DNA of 64,000 nucleotides from Pirellulales bacterium (GTDB lineage: Bacteria > Planctomycetota > Planctomycetia > Pirellulales > Lacipirellulaceae), in assembly GCA_019636345.1 (NCBI GenBank), contig JAHBXQ010000002.1, forward strand, positions 1 through 64,000. Direction: 5' to 3'. A program made the translations under genes and the position numbers. The notes below the pieces were generated by a model, which worked only from the letters and a program-made list of their open reading frames with translations, ran no database searches and was not told the origin of the DNA. Within the stretch, counting starts at the first letter, position 1; each line of letters opens with the position of its first letter. Below are positions 1-7,844 of this stretch, in pieces.

Positions 1-120
1 TGCAGCCATATTGAGGAATGGCCACTCAATCAACAGGCATACTCCATAACGCGTGAAGGCACGCAGAGGTTTCTCATCGTCTCGATTGTCATTGAGTGCT
101 TGAGGTGTAATCGGAATCAT
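1..120 (-). CDS. Possible N-terminus of an unknown protein (runs off the left edge)
   Basis: An ATG at 120 opens a minus-strand frame that stays open for 40 codons to the window edge. The product begins MIPITPQALNDNRDDEKPLR. I do not recognise it. No Shine-Dalgarno is visible, but a TATAC-like box lies just upstream of the ATG. Forty codons without a stop is weak evidence, so this may be chance. If real, it belongs to the presumed integrated element. Confidence 0.25.
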   Translation of the reverse strand, partial: MIPITPQALNDNRDDEKPLRAFTRYGVCLLIEWPFLNMAA

Positions 121-207
121 TGCGTGTATAGTAGAACGCGCACGCAGGGTTATCAAAAGGTTTCGGAATTGCGTCTTGACAGAAACTACCTCTCATGGAG
201 CGGAGCA

Positions 208-237
208 AAAGGAAAGGCCCCGACCGTAGCCGGGGCT
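208..237 (-). terminator. Rho-independent terminator-like hairpin
   Basis: On the minus strand a GCCCCG stem closes over a short loop with CGGGGC. A pyrimidine-rich CTTTCCTTTT tract follows. It lies directly after the stop codon of the minus-strand gene ending at 248. Confidence 0.5.
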
Positions 238-247
238 GGTTGCGCCG

Positions 248-526
248 TTAGATGGCCGTCGCCGGTCCGATCTCTTCGGACTGCTCGGCGTTCTCTAGTC
301 CATCCGCCAGCGCGGTACAAACGCCGACGACGTTTCGCGCGGACTCGGCATCGCGTGCCAGAATCTCAACGACGCCGCGGCGGGTAATAGCGACCGGAAC
401 GCGGAAGCGCTTCATCCGGTCGTCGCTGTAGAGCCGCTCATTCATTTCGTCGAGCGGCGTCAAGCCAAGGCCATCGGAAATGAGTTGATGGGCCTGGGCG
501 AATTGTGCAATCATGGCTTCATTCAT
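248..526 (-). CDS. Hypothetical protein of the left-edge element
   Basis: This encodes 92 residues starting MNEAMIAQFAQAHQLISDGL; I do not recognise the family. The sequence is soluble and moderately acidic. It has a helical N-terminus (residues 1-35), a mixed middle section with VAITRRGVVEIL, and an acidic tail. The start was chosen at the ATG at 526 because the frame upstream is proline- and arginine-rich filler. A terminator-like hairpin follows the stop. It is the only reasonably protein-like reading frame between the left edge and the tRNA fragment, so it is probably cargo of the presumed integrated element. Confidence 0.5.
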   Translation of the reverse strand: MNEAMIAQFAQAHQLISDGLGLTPLDEMNERLYSDDRMKRFRVPVAITRRGVVEILARDAESARNVVGVCTALADGLENAEQSEEIGPATAI

Positions 527-785
527 CGTAGGGAAGGGGAATCGAAGTAGAGATTCGGTTCTGCTTTCCCGTGGGCGGTGCGCGTGGCAAGGAAGAGGGG
601 GGAAGGGAATAGGGCGGCCGGGCGTGATGCTCGCGGCCACTCCGCTTCCCCGCGAGGTCAAGGTGGAGACGCGCAGCGGTCTACCTTGACGGAGCGGGCA
701 CAATCAGAAACCCGCGAGCATCCTGGGGTGGTCGGAGGTTTTTCCAGCACGCGCAACCGAGCAAAAAAACGCGGGTAGTCGGCGC

Positions 786-814
786 GCACCCACAACGTAC
801 CCACTACCCACAAG
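786..814. repeat. CACCCACAA repeat cluster 1 (candidate recombinase arm sites)
   Basis: GCACCCACAA at 786-795 is followed by a degenerate copy, TACCCACTA, and then by ACCCACAA ending at 813, so the motif recurs about every 10 bases. The same motif forms a second cluster about 140 bases downstream. No gene overlaps it. Arm-type binding sites for a recombinase are the most likely reading, but this is inference. Confidence 0.45.
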
Positions 815-953
815 AAACGAATCTGGCGCCAGCGCGACGATGCAGCGGTCAAAACCGACGCTCGGAAAAGGCCCAGAAAAGCAGGTTCATGCGCGAAGGT
901 TCTCACCCTCAACAAGACCCAAATTCGGTGCTTCGGATGAAACGCCGAAAAGC

Positions 954-975
954 GCACCCACAATGCACCCACAAT
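954..975. repeat. Tandem 11-bp repeat (candidate recombinase arm sites)
   Basis: The 11-mer GCACCCACAAT occurs twice, head to tail and without mismatch (954-964 and 965-975). It shares its core with the cluster at 786-814. It sits about 120 bases before the tRNA fragment that I take as the attachment core. Confidence 0.6.
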
Positions 976-1095
976 CGGTTTTCGCTCACCGATTTTATTG
1001 GACTTACGTCAAATTGAGGGTAGACCTTGACCTTCACAAAGCGTTTTGTATATTGCAGTTACGTCATCCGGTCTGGACGATGTGAGCCGTTCGCA

Positions 1096-1131
1096 ATGCA
1101 GAGGTCGAGGGTTCGACTCCCTTCCGCTCCA
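1096..1131 (+). other. Truncated tRNA 3' end (Ala-like), candidate att site
   Basis: From the 3' half of an anticodon stem onward the sequence reads as a good tRNA: variable loop AGGTC, T-arm GAGGG-TTCGACT-CCCTT, acceptor strand CCGCTCC and discriminator A. No 5' half exists upstream: there is no GGNGCGG acceptor strand, D-arm or anticodon loop. The acceptor strand with T at position 70 and discriminator A fits tRNA-Ala, but the isoacceptor cannot be fixed. Such a 3' fragment is the usual duplicated att sequence left by integration into a tRNA gene. Confidence 0.6.
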
Positions 1132-1152
1132 CTTTGTTTGCCTTTCTCGCCC

Positions 1153-1179
1153 ACGCCCCCACAGTCCTTGCGGGGGCGT
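1153..1179 (+). terminator. Terminator hairpin behind the tRNA fragment
   Basis: An 8-bp perfect stem (ACGCCCCC with GGGGGCGT) closes over an 11-base loop and is followed by a short T stretch. It sits just after the tRNA 3' fragment, as expected for the original tRNA gene's terminator kept on the chromosomal side. Confidence 0.5.
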
Positions 1180-1220
1180 TTGCGTTGCGCCTGGGCCGAT
1201 TTGCGGGGGGGATTCCGGCC

Positions 1221-2369
1221 GTGTCCCTCACTCCTGATTCGGCGTCCGCGGCCCCCCGAGCCGCGTACCTCCATGTCCCCTTCTGCCGGCGGCGGTGCGG
1301 GTACTGCAACTTTGCGATCGTCGTCGGCCGCGACGAGTTGGCCGACGAGTACCTGCGGGCCGTCGAGATCGAGTGGAGCTGGCTCGGCGAGGCGCGGCCG
1401 GTCGACACGCTCTATTTCGGCGGCGGGACCCCCTCGCAGCTTGGGCCCGCGCGATTGGAGCGGCTCTGTTCCGCGGCGGCGAACTGGCATCCCGTGGCCC
1501 CCGGCGGGGAGTGGACCGTCGAGGCGAACCCCGACGACGTCGACGAGTCGCTCGTCGCGATGCTCGCCCGGGTCGGCGTCACGCGGGTGAGTTTGGGGGC
1601 GCAGTCGCTCGCGGATCGCAAGCTCATTGCGCTCGATCGCACCCACGACCCGGCTGCGGTTCGCCGGGCCGCAGCGGCAATTCGCGGCGCCGGGCTGCAA
1701 TTGGCGACCGATCTCATCTTCGCGGCGCCGGGCGAGACGCTCGCCGATTGGCAGGCCGACGTCGCGGCGACGCTGGCGCTCGAGCCCGACCACGTCTCGA
1801 CCTACGGGCTGACGTTTGAGCGCGGCACGAGCTTCTGGTCGCAACGGTTGCGGGGCGAGTTGGCTGGCGCCGACGAACAACTGGAACGCGACATGTACGC
1901 CGCGGCGATCGACATGCTGGGCGCTGCGGGGTTTGAGCACTACGAGGTGTCGAATTTTGCCCGCTCGGGTCGCCGCAGTCGCCACAACGAAGCCTACTGG
2001 GCCGGCGACGAGTACTATGCCGCGGGCCCCGGAGCGGCGCGGTACGTGGCGGAGGTGCGCGAGACGAATCACCGCAGCACGACGACGTGGCTGCGGCGCG
2101 TGTTGGCCGGGGAATCGCCCGTGGCCGAGCGTGAGGAGTTGTCCCCCGAGGAGCGGGCCCGCGAGCGGCTCGTCTTCGGGCTTCGTCGATTGGCCGGGGT
2201 TGAACGCCGGTGGTTCCTGGCGCGCACCGGCTGCTCGCTCGACGAACTTGCGGGGCGGGAAATCGCCAAGTTCGTCTCGCTGGGGATGCTCGTCGACGAC
2301 GGCCAAGCGGTCCGGCTCACCCGCGCGGGGTTGTTCGTCAGCGATGCGCTGTGGCCGGAGTTGCTGTAG
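1221..2369 (+). CDS. hemW: Radical SAM heme chaperone HemW
   Basis: This belongs to the oxygen-independent coproporphyrinogen oxidase-like radical SAM family. HemW proteins bind heme and a [4Fe-4S] cluster and are thought to deliver heme to target proteins in the cytoplasm. The cluster motif CRRRCGYC (C-x3-C-x2-C) follows the typical opening YLHVPFC, and the AdoMet-contact motif GGGTPS is about 50 residues further on. The 382-residue length is normal. HemW rather than HemN is inferred from the C-x3-C-x2-C spacing and short N-terminus. The start was placed at the GTG at 1221, behind a G-rich stretch; the frame is open further upstream, but only through the terminator and tRNA fragment. The stop is 14 bases from the stop of the convergent phosphatase gene. 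Confidence 0.88.
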   Translation: MSLTPDSASAAPRAAYLHVPFCRRRCGYCNFAIVVGRDELADEYLRAVEIEWSWLGEARPVDTLYFGGGTPSQLGPARLERLCSAAANWHPVAPGGEWTVEANPDDVDESLVAMLARVGVTRVSLGAQSLADRKLIALDRTHDPAAVRRAAAAIRGAGLQLATDLIFAAPGETLADWQADVAATLALEPDHVSTYGLTFERGTSFWSQRLRGELAGADEQLERDMYAAAIDMLGAAGFEHYEVSNFARSGRRSRHNEAYWAGDEYYAAGPGAARYVAEVRETNHRSTTTWLRRVLAGESPVAEREELSPEERARERLVFGLRRLAGVERRWFLARTGCSLDELAGREIAKFVSLGMLVDDGQAVRLTRAGLFVSDALWPELL

Positions 2370-2383
2370 CCGGTCGTCGGCCG

Positions 2384-4177
2384 TCACTTCGGCTTGCGGG
2401 CGGCGTCGACGGGGCTGGCGATGACGCCGGTTCGGACGAGCTCGATCATCCGTTGGCCCAGGTCCGTCTGGTGCATGACGCCGGAGAATGCCGCAGTCGC
2501 GGCTTCGGGTCCCCAGGCGCCGACCAGCACCGGCGTGCTGGTGTGCGTGCCCGTGCCCCAGACGACGCTTTGGGCCGCGGCCATTTTGCGTCCCAACAGA
2601 TTCATGCGCGAGTTATCGCCGTAGACGTAGAACGCCTCGAAGTCGCGGATCGCCGGTACGGTCGGCAGGTTCAGGTAGGGATGCCCCGCGACGTAGTTGC
2701 GGTTGGGAGCCCGGTTGAGCACCTCGGCCGCGTCCTCGAGCGTGATCTTCACCGCCGAAGCGGCGTTGACCATCTCCATCAGCTTCTCAGGCGTTCGCTC
2801 GGCGGGGGGGAGCTCGTCGAACTCGAGCGCCACGATCGTGAAGAAGCTTTTCGTCTGATCGTACAGGCGGTCGAGAACTTCGTGCGCAGCGTAATTGAAG
2901 TTCGGCTCGAACAAGTCGCTGCTGGAGAACGCGGAGCCCGGAAGTCGTCGCGGTTCGGGAAGGGGGCGGCCCGAGTAGCTGAACCCGAACGATCCCGTTT
3001 CGTGATCGGCCGTCACGAGCACGAGCGTGTCGTCGCGGTCGGCGGCCCACTCCAGGACCCGGCGCACGGCCGCGTCGAACCGAAGCAACTCATGGAGCAG
3101 CGTTCCCGCGTCGTTGTTGTGCCCGGCCCAGTCGATTTGCCCCCCCTCGACCATCAGGAAGAACCCGTCGGAATTCGCCGAGAGGAGTTCCAGGGCTTTG
3201 TCGGTCATCTCGACAAGCGTCGGCTGGATGCGGCCGTGGCTGTTGATCTCGGCTCGTTCGCACAGGGCGTCGTTCATCTCGGAATCGGCGAAGAGCCCCA
3301 ATACGCGGCCCGATTTCACTCGTTCGAGGGCGAACCGATCGAACACCAGCGCGTACTCGCCGCGGGCTTCCAGGAGCAGGTTGCGGTTATCCTTGCGTTT
3401 GGATGTGGCGCGATACACGCCGCCGGTCATTTGCAGCAGGGCGGCATGGGCGGTCGATTCGCGGTTGTTGATCGCTTCGGGGACCCAGTTGCGCAGGCCC
3501 CCGCCGAGCATGACGTCGACTTGGTTGGCAAGCATGTCGACGGCAATCTCGTTCTCCATGCTGCGATTCCGCTGGTGGGCCGCAAACGCCGCAGGGGTGG
3601 CGTGGGTGACGCGGGTGTCGGTCACGAGTCCTGCGCTCTTGCCGAGTTTCTTGGCGATTTCGACGACCGTCTCGGCCGGCTCGCCCTGGTAGTTGACGCC
3701 GATCATCTCAGACCCGGCGTACTGCCCGGTGGCGAGTTGCGTCGCCGCGGCGGCGGAATCGACCACGATGGCGCCGTGCGGGTCGTTCATCACGACTCCC
3801 ACCGTGCCTGCGTTCATCAGTTGCTCGATCGCCGAGGTGCGATTGGGAGCGGTCGAGCGCGAGCCGTGCCGCGCGTACTGTGACAACAGCCCCACTTGCT
3901 GCGGACCCATGCCGTCGCCGATCAGCAGGATGACGTTCTTGACGCGGGGGCCGAACAGAGCCGGATTGCCGGCGGCGACTTCGAGCGTCGAGGGGACGAG
4001 CGCCGGCGGAGGGAGCGCGCCGTCGACGGCGTCGATCGCGAGCCCCCCGGGCGAGAGCGCCAACTCCGTCGCCGCCGGTTCAGCGGCGCGCACCGTGACG
4101 GCGACGAGCGATCCGAACAAACCCAACGCCAGCGCCGCGACGACGCCCCCGGAGAAAACAGCAGTGCGAAGATTCAT
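2384..4177 (-). CDS. Exported alkaline phosphatase (PhoA-type fold)
   Basis: This is a phosphomonoesterase of the classical alkaline phosphatase family (597 residues). An N-terminal hydrophobic stretch (about residues 7-31, ending VRAAE) looks like a signal peptide, so it should act outside the inner membrane. Visible family motifs are LLIGDGMG (metal-binding Asp near residue 88), VVDSAAAATQLATG with nucleophile Ser141, the TPAAFAAH metal region, and TADHETG for late metal ligands. The start at 4177 was chosen over an upstream ATG five codons earlier because it gives a clean signal sequence. A sigma70-like promoter lies about 65 bases upstream. I see no Pho-box, so phosphate regulation is not shown. 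Confidence 0.88.
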   Translation of the reverse strand: MNLRTAVFSGGVVAALALGLFGSLVAVTVRAAEPAATELALSPGGLAIDAVDGALPPPALVPSTLEVAAGNPALFGPRVKNVILLIGDGMGPQQVGLLSQYARHGSRSTAPNRTSAIEQLMNAGTVGVVMNDPHGAIVVDSAAAATQLATGQYAGSEMIGVNYQGEPAETVVEIAKKLGKSAGLVTDTRVTHATPAAFAAHQRNRSMENEIAVDMLANQVDVMLGGGLRNWVPEAINNRESTAHAALLQMTGGVYRATSKRKDNRNLLLEARGEYALVFDRFALERVKSGRVLGLFADSEMNDALCERAEINSHGRIQPTLVEMTDKALELLSANSDGFFLMVEGGQIDWAGHNNDAGTLLHELLRFDAAVRRVLEWAADRDDTLVLVTADHETGSFGFSYSGRPLPEPRRLPGSAFSSSDLFEPNFNYAAHEVLDRLYDQTKSFFTIVALEFDELPPAERTPEKLMEMVNAASAVKITLEDAAEVLNRAPNRNYVAGHPYLNLPTVPAIRDFEAFYVYGDNSRMNLLGRKMAAAQSVVWGTGTHTSTPVLVGAWGPEAATAAFSGVMHQTDLGQRMIELVRTGVIASPVDAARKPK

Positions 4178-4239
4178 CGAACCTGGGCTCAAGGCGCAAG
4201 AGGAGGGGAATCGGGCATGTTCGTGAAGCAGCCCTCACT

Positions 4240-4268
4240 AGTATAGCCGCCGGGGCTGCCAGGCCGAA
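4240..4268 (-). promoter_or_regulatory. Sigma70-like promoter of the alkaline phosphatase gene
   Basis: On the minus strand the sequence reads TTCGGC, a 17-base spacer, then TATACT. The -10 box is near-consensus and the -35 box is weak. It lies about 65 bases before the phosphatase start codon. Confidence 0.5.
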
Positions 4269-4459
4269 CTCACTCCCTGCAGAAGTGCCGGGGGCCGATT
4301 CCAGCGGGCGGTTCAGGCGGCGGACGCCCCCCGTACGCCGGCTCGCGGCTTGGCATCCGCTGCGGCAAATCGGTGGCGACGGGGCCTGCCGGGCGGGTAT
4401 GATGAAGGATCGTCCCCAGGGCCCCTCGGGGCCCCTCCCCCTCGGTGTTTCGCTCGCTC

Positions 4460-5851
4460 ATGGCTGTCCCCCGCGTCGTTATCGTCGGCCGACCGAACGT
4501 CGGCAAAAGCAGCATCCTCAACTGGTTGGCCGGGCTGCGGCTGGCCATCGTCGAGGATCGCCCCGGCGTGACCCGCGACGCGGTCGACTACCTCATGGAG
4601 CACGAAGAGCGGTATTTCGAACTCGTCGACACCGGCGGGATCGGCGTCGAGGACGAGGACAACCTTACCAAGCACATCGAGGAGCAGATCCAAACCGCGA
4701 TCGACTCGGCCGCGGTGATCTTGTTCGTCGTCGACGGCCGGGCCGGGCTGACGCCGCTCGACGAGGAGGTCGGGCGCCGCCTGCGGGATCTCGACGTGCC
4801 GGTGATCTGCATCGCCAACAAGTGCGACGACGAAAAGCACGACGCCCAGACGGTCGACTTCTATCGCCTGGGACGCGGCAAGATCGTGCCGGCCAGCACC
4901 AAGCAGAATCGCAACCGCACGGTGCTGCTGAATCTGATCCTCGAACGGCTCCCCGAGGAAAAGGTCGACGAGGCCGACGTCGCCGAGCCGGAGATGCGGG
5001 TGGCGATCGTCGGTCGCCGCAACGTGGGCAAGAGCACGTTCGTCAACACGCTGGCCCAGGCGCAGCGGATGATCGTCAGCGAGGTCCCCGGCACGACGCG
5101 CGACAGCGTCGACGTACGGTTCGAGCTCGACGGCAAGGGGTTCGTGGCGATCGACACGCCGGGCCTGCGCAGGACGAAGAGTCGCGGGGCGTCGATCGAC
5201 TTCTACGGCGCTCATCGGGCCCAACGCAGCATCCGCCGGGCCGACGTCGTGCTGTTGTTCCTCGACGCGACCGAGCGGATCAGCAAGGTCGACAAGCAGT
5301 TGTGCGACTACATTGGCGAGCAGTACAAGCCGCTGATCTTCGTCGTCAATAAGTGGGATCTTCTGGCCAAGACGATGCCGACCGAGAAGTGGGTGCGGTA
5401 TCTCAACGACACGTTCCGCACCATGCGTTACGCCCCGATCGCGTTCATCACCGGCGAGACGGGCAAGAACGTCAAGGCGCTGCTCAATCACGCCCAGATG
5501 CTGTTCAAGCAATCGCGGCAGCGACTCAGCACGGGGCAACTCAATCGCTTGCTGCGCGACGCCGTGCAGCGGAACCCCCCGCCGCTCTACCAAAATCGCC
5601 GGCCGAAGATCTTCTACGGCACTCAGGTCGGCGTGCAGCCGCCGACCTTAGTGCTGTTCTGCAACGACCCTCAGGCGCTCGATCGGCCGTACCAGCGGTA
5701 TCTGCTGGGGGCGGTGCGCGATCAGATGAACTTCGCCGAGGTGCCGGTGAAGCTCTACCTCCGCAAGCGGCAGCCCTCCGACGGGCAGAGCGGTTTGGAC
5801 GAGGAAGACGAAATCAACGAGATCGAACAGACCGAACCGTTGGTCGAATAG
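4460..5851 (+). CDS. der: Ribosome biogenesis GTPase Der (EngA)
   Basis: This is a tandem GTPase that binds the large ribosomal subunit and is essential in most bacteria. It has two complete G domains: P-loop GRPNVGKSS near residue 10 with VDTGG and NKCD, and P-loop GRRNVGKST near residue 183 with DTPGL and NKWD. A KH-like C-terminal domain follows (about residues 365-450). The tail after it is strongly acidic. Length (463 residues) is usual. The ATG at 4460 was chosen because the protein then begins directly with the first beta strand; an in-frame ATG five codons upstream is possible. There is no Shine-Dalgarno, as for many genes here. Confidence 0.95.
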   Translation: MAVPRVVIVGRPNVGKSSILNWLAGLRLAIVEDRPGVTRDAVDYLMEHEERYFELVDTGGIGVEDEDNLTKHIEEQIQTAIDSAAVILFVVDGRAGLTPLDEEVGRRLRDLDVPVICIANKCDDEKHDAQTVDFYRLGRGKIVPASTKQNRNRTVLLNLILERLPEEKVDEADVAEPEMRVAIVGRRNVGKSTFVNTLAQAQRMIVSEVPGTTRDSVDVRFELDGKGFVAIDTPGLRRTKSRGASIDFYGAHRAQRSIRRADVVLLFLDATERISKVDKQLCDYIGEQYKPLIFVVNKWDLLAKTMPTEKWVRYLNDTFRTMRYAPIAFITGETGKNVKALLNHAQMLFKQSRQRLSTGQLNRLLRDAVQRNPPPLYQNRRPKIFYGTQVGVQPPTLVLFCNDPQALDRPYQRYLLGAVRDQMNFAEVPVKLYLRKRQPSDGQSGLDEEDEINEIEQTEPLVE

Positions 5852-5995
5852 CGGCTGCGAAGCGGGGGAGAAGAGAAGCTCGCAGACCGGCAGGGCGAGG
5901 CTTCGCCAAGGCGCACGTGGCGCGACTGACAGCTTCGCGTTTCCGGGCGAGCCCGTCCGCGTCGCTGAGAGTCCTGGCTGCAGAGGGCGCTGGCT

Positions 5996-6172
5996 TCAGT
6001 CTAATAGCGCCGGGCCGCCCCCCGCGGGGCGCGTCGACGCGACGTCAGCGGCGTCCGGCGCCCCCTTCTGCGCGTAGAACTGGGCGACCGTTGCGCCGAT
6101 GCCGATGCTCCAGACGAGCACGAAGCACAACACTTCAGTCCAGGACAGGATGTGACGCCAATCGTGTCTCAT
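5996..6172 (-). CDS. Small single-pass membrane protein (58 aa)
   Basis: A minus-strand frame in the gap after der encodes 58 residues. It begins MRHDWRHILSWTEVLCFVLV. One hydrophobic segment (about residues 13-32) is preceded by basic residues, which predicts an inner-membrane anchor with the N-terminus inside. A polar, Gly/Ala/Pro-rich tail follows. I do not recognise a family. The amphipathic N-terminus and single membrane helix make it more convincing than a random frame of this length in GC-rich DNA. It runs alone and convergent to der. Confidence 0.5.
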   Translation of the reverse strand: MRHDWRHILSWTEVLCFVLVWSIGIGATVAQFYAQKGAPDAADVASTRPAGGGPALLD

Positions 6173-6557
6173 GGGTCCGCCGTTCCGCCTGTGGCAGTCT
6201 CAAACCTGCCGGAACCGGACGATTGCGGAAATCCTCCGCAACCCCGATAGCCCGCGATTAGAGCGGAGTTGCCAGAAGCCGACAAGCGCAGTTTCTTCAC
6301 GGAATATTCACCATATTCACCGAATCTCGACGCTCGACGCCGGGAGCGAGCGAAGCGAGAGCTTCCGGGATCCTCCGCGGGGGCGTTGCCGCGTGACAAA
6401 GGCGGCCGCCGCGGACTCCTTGTTTCCGGCGGGAATCGGCCGCTGCGGGACTTGGGCGCCCCCCCTACACGGGCCCAGAGGGCCATGCTACACTTCCGGG
6501 TCTGCGGGACGAGGGGGGCGGTTCGTTTAGGAACCGTCCTGGCCGTTTCGGCTCCGC
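6173..6557. other. Intergenic region with an imperfect hairpin
   Basis: I see no convincing gene here. CCGGGAGC at 6340-6347 can pair with GCTTCCGG at 6361-6368 (one G-T pair) around a GAGCGAAGCGA loop. It looks like a REP-type intergenic hairpin. Direct copies of an ATATTCACC-like motif lie near 6301-6320. The last part should hold the promoter of tRNA-Val; a TACACT box at 6489-6494 is a weak candidate. Confidence 0.35.
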
Positions 6558-6631
6558 GGGCGATTAGCTCAGTTGGCTAGAGCACCAGCTCGACAAGCTG
6601 GGGGTCGCAGGTTCGAGCCCTGCATCGCCCA
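6558..6631 (+). tRNA. tRNA-Val (anticodon GAC)
   Basis: A complete cloverleaf is visible: acceptor GGGCGAT/ATCGCCC, D-arm AGCTCAGTTGGCTAGAGC, anticodon stem CCAGC/GCTGG around the loop TCGACAA (anticodon GAC), and T-arm GCAGG-TTCGAGC-CCTGC. The discriminator is A and no CCA is encoded. Confidence 0.95.
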
Positions 6632-6726
6632 CTCGATCTGACTGCCGCGGCAGTCATGCTAGCGGCGGGCATGTTCTTCATCACACGCGCGGTCCCTGCG
6701 GACTCGCGCCACGGGAGTAGCTGGTC

Positions 6727-6816
6727 TTGGGTACGAAAAAGAGCGGCAAGGGGCGTCGGAAGCTGGGGCGTAAGAAGCGGCGGATGCGCGCGAAGATTCG
6801 CCACCGCAAAAAGTAG
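6727..6816 (+). CDS. 29-residue, extremely basic protein
   Basis: A TTG start with a clear GGGAG ribosome binding site nine bases upstream opens a 29-codon frame. It reads MGTKKSGKGRRKLGRKKRRM and continues with Arg/Lys/His to the stop. About 60 percent of residues are Lys, Arg or His. The composition and size resemble tiny ribosome-associated proteins such as the AURKAIP1/COX24-type (DUF1713, mycobacterial bS22) family or bTHX. That resemblance is from memory and was not tested. It sits 95 bases after tRNA-Val. A good ribosome binding site and strong composition bias support a real gene; the function is inference. Confidence 0.65.
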   Translation: MGTKKSGKGRRKLGRKKRRMRAKIRHRKK

Positions 6817-6966
6817 TTTGCCGCGGTTCTTGTCCAGGCGAACCGACCGCGACAGGCGGTTCGAGGCGGCGATTTCGTCGCACTCTGAGTTGCATAACGT
6901 CCAGCAATCCGGGCGTTCCGCTTTGCTGCGACCACGGGCGCCCCGTCCGCTGGTTGAGTTGGGCTC

Positions 6967-7755
6967 TCAATGCCCGCATGAGCGGATGAACGCGGCCGCG
7001 TCGTGCAGTTCTTGTTCGGGGCTTGCCGAGCCTCGTCGTCCGGCGGTCGCCCATCCGCGGTAACCGTATTGCTCAAGCAGCCGCGCCACGAGTTCGTGGA
7101 CGTCGGCCACCCCGCGGCCGAGTTCGACCTGAATCGCGGTAGCCCCGCCGATCCCCGGCACGGCGTCGGCGGCAGTGAAGTGAACGACGTGAGGTCCCAG
7201 CCGGTCGAGCCACTCGCGCGGCGTGCAGCCATGGGCGATCAGGTCGCCTGGGTTGAAGTCGAGTCCGAGCGTCCCCTCGGGCAACTCGGCCAGCAGCGTC
7301 GCCAGTTCGTCCGGCTCGATGTCTGCGGCGGCGATCGCGGGGACGACGCCGGCGCGCTGCCCCGCGGCGCCCAGCAGCGTCAGGGCGTCGAGAACCTCGC
7401 TGCGACGCGCGTCGTCCTCGGCGGGGAGGGTCCCGAGGTTCGTCACGAGGACGCCGCCTCCCAGCTTCGACGCCAAGCCGATCGCAGCCGTGACCGCCTC
7501 GATTCGCCGCTCGAAGTCCTGCGGGGCGAGCAGCCCGCGGCGGGTGGCGAGTGCAGCGCCGGCGACCCGCAGATTCGCTTCTTCCAGCATTTTCCGCACC
7601 TGCCGGAGGGCGGTGCCGGTCATGTCGGCTGGGCGGAGTTCATCGCGGGCGTCGATTTGCACGCCGTCGACCCCCGCGGCGGCGGCGATGTGCAATGCTT
7701 TCCGGAAGGGTTGTCCGAGCACGCTGGTCGCCGCGGCGATTCGGACTGCCGTCAC
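6967..7755 (-). CDS. Sugar phosphate isomerase/epimerase-like TIM barrel
   Basis: This 262-residue protein belongs to the xylose-isomerase-like TIM barrel superfamily (AP endonuclease 2 type). Members isomerise or epimerise sugars and polyols using a metal. Family-like segments are GVDGVQIDARDELRP in the first third, LGLDFNPGDLIAHG around residue 165 and VHFTAAD, with the closing GYRGWATAGRRG near the end, where relatives carry a metal-ligand Glu. That position appears to be Ala-Gly here, so catalytic competence is uncertain. The start is GTG at 7755. The substrate cannot be read from the sequence. It is divergent from the 908-residue exported protein gene. Confidence 0.72.
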   Translation of the reverse strand: MTAVRIAAATSVLGQPFRKALHIAAAAGVDGVQIDARDELRPADMTGTALRQVRKMLEEANLRVAGAALATRRGLLAPQDFERRIEAVTAAIGLASKLGGGVLVTNLGTLPAEDDARRSEVLDALTLLGAAGQRAGVVPAIAAADIEPDELATLLAELPEGTLGLDFNPGDLIAHGCTPREWLDRLGPHVVHFTAADAVPGIGGATAIQVELGRGVADVHELVARLLEQYGYRGWATAGRRGSASPEQELHDAAAFIRSCGH

Positions 7756-7844
7756 GGTGCGATCTCCCCCTTGCGACCAGCCCCCGGCGCCACGGCGTTG
7801 CCGTACGCACGGCCCGGCGGGCAGTTTGTTGCTTGACGTGAACC

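Larger units (their letters stand above)
1..1131. mobile_element. End of an integrated element (partial)
   Basis: This stretch is visibly less GC-rich than the rest of the window. It is almost devoid of genes and ends exactly at the 3' end of a truncated tRNA-like sequence. Two clusters of a repeated CACCCACAA motif lie 120-350 bases inside that end. Together these are what one end of an element integrated by a tyrosine recombinase into a tRNA 3' end would look like. No integrase is visible; it would lie to the left of the window. The boundary is inferred from the tRNA fragment alone. Confidence 0.5.

Noticed and set aside
1085-1131. Complete tRNA gene
   Set aside because: No 5' acceptor strand, D-arm or anticodon loop exists upstream; only the 3' part folds.
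1059-2387. A 442-codon minus-strand frame opposite hemW
   Set aside because: It lies antisense to a clear radical SAM gene and shows no motif or normal composition.
2384-4268. Pho-box control of the alkaline phosphatase
   Set aside because: No Pho-box-like direct repeat was recognised near the promoter, so phosphate regulation is not claimed.
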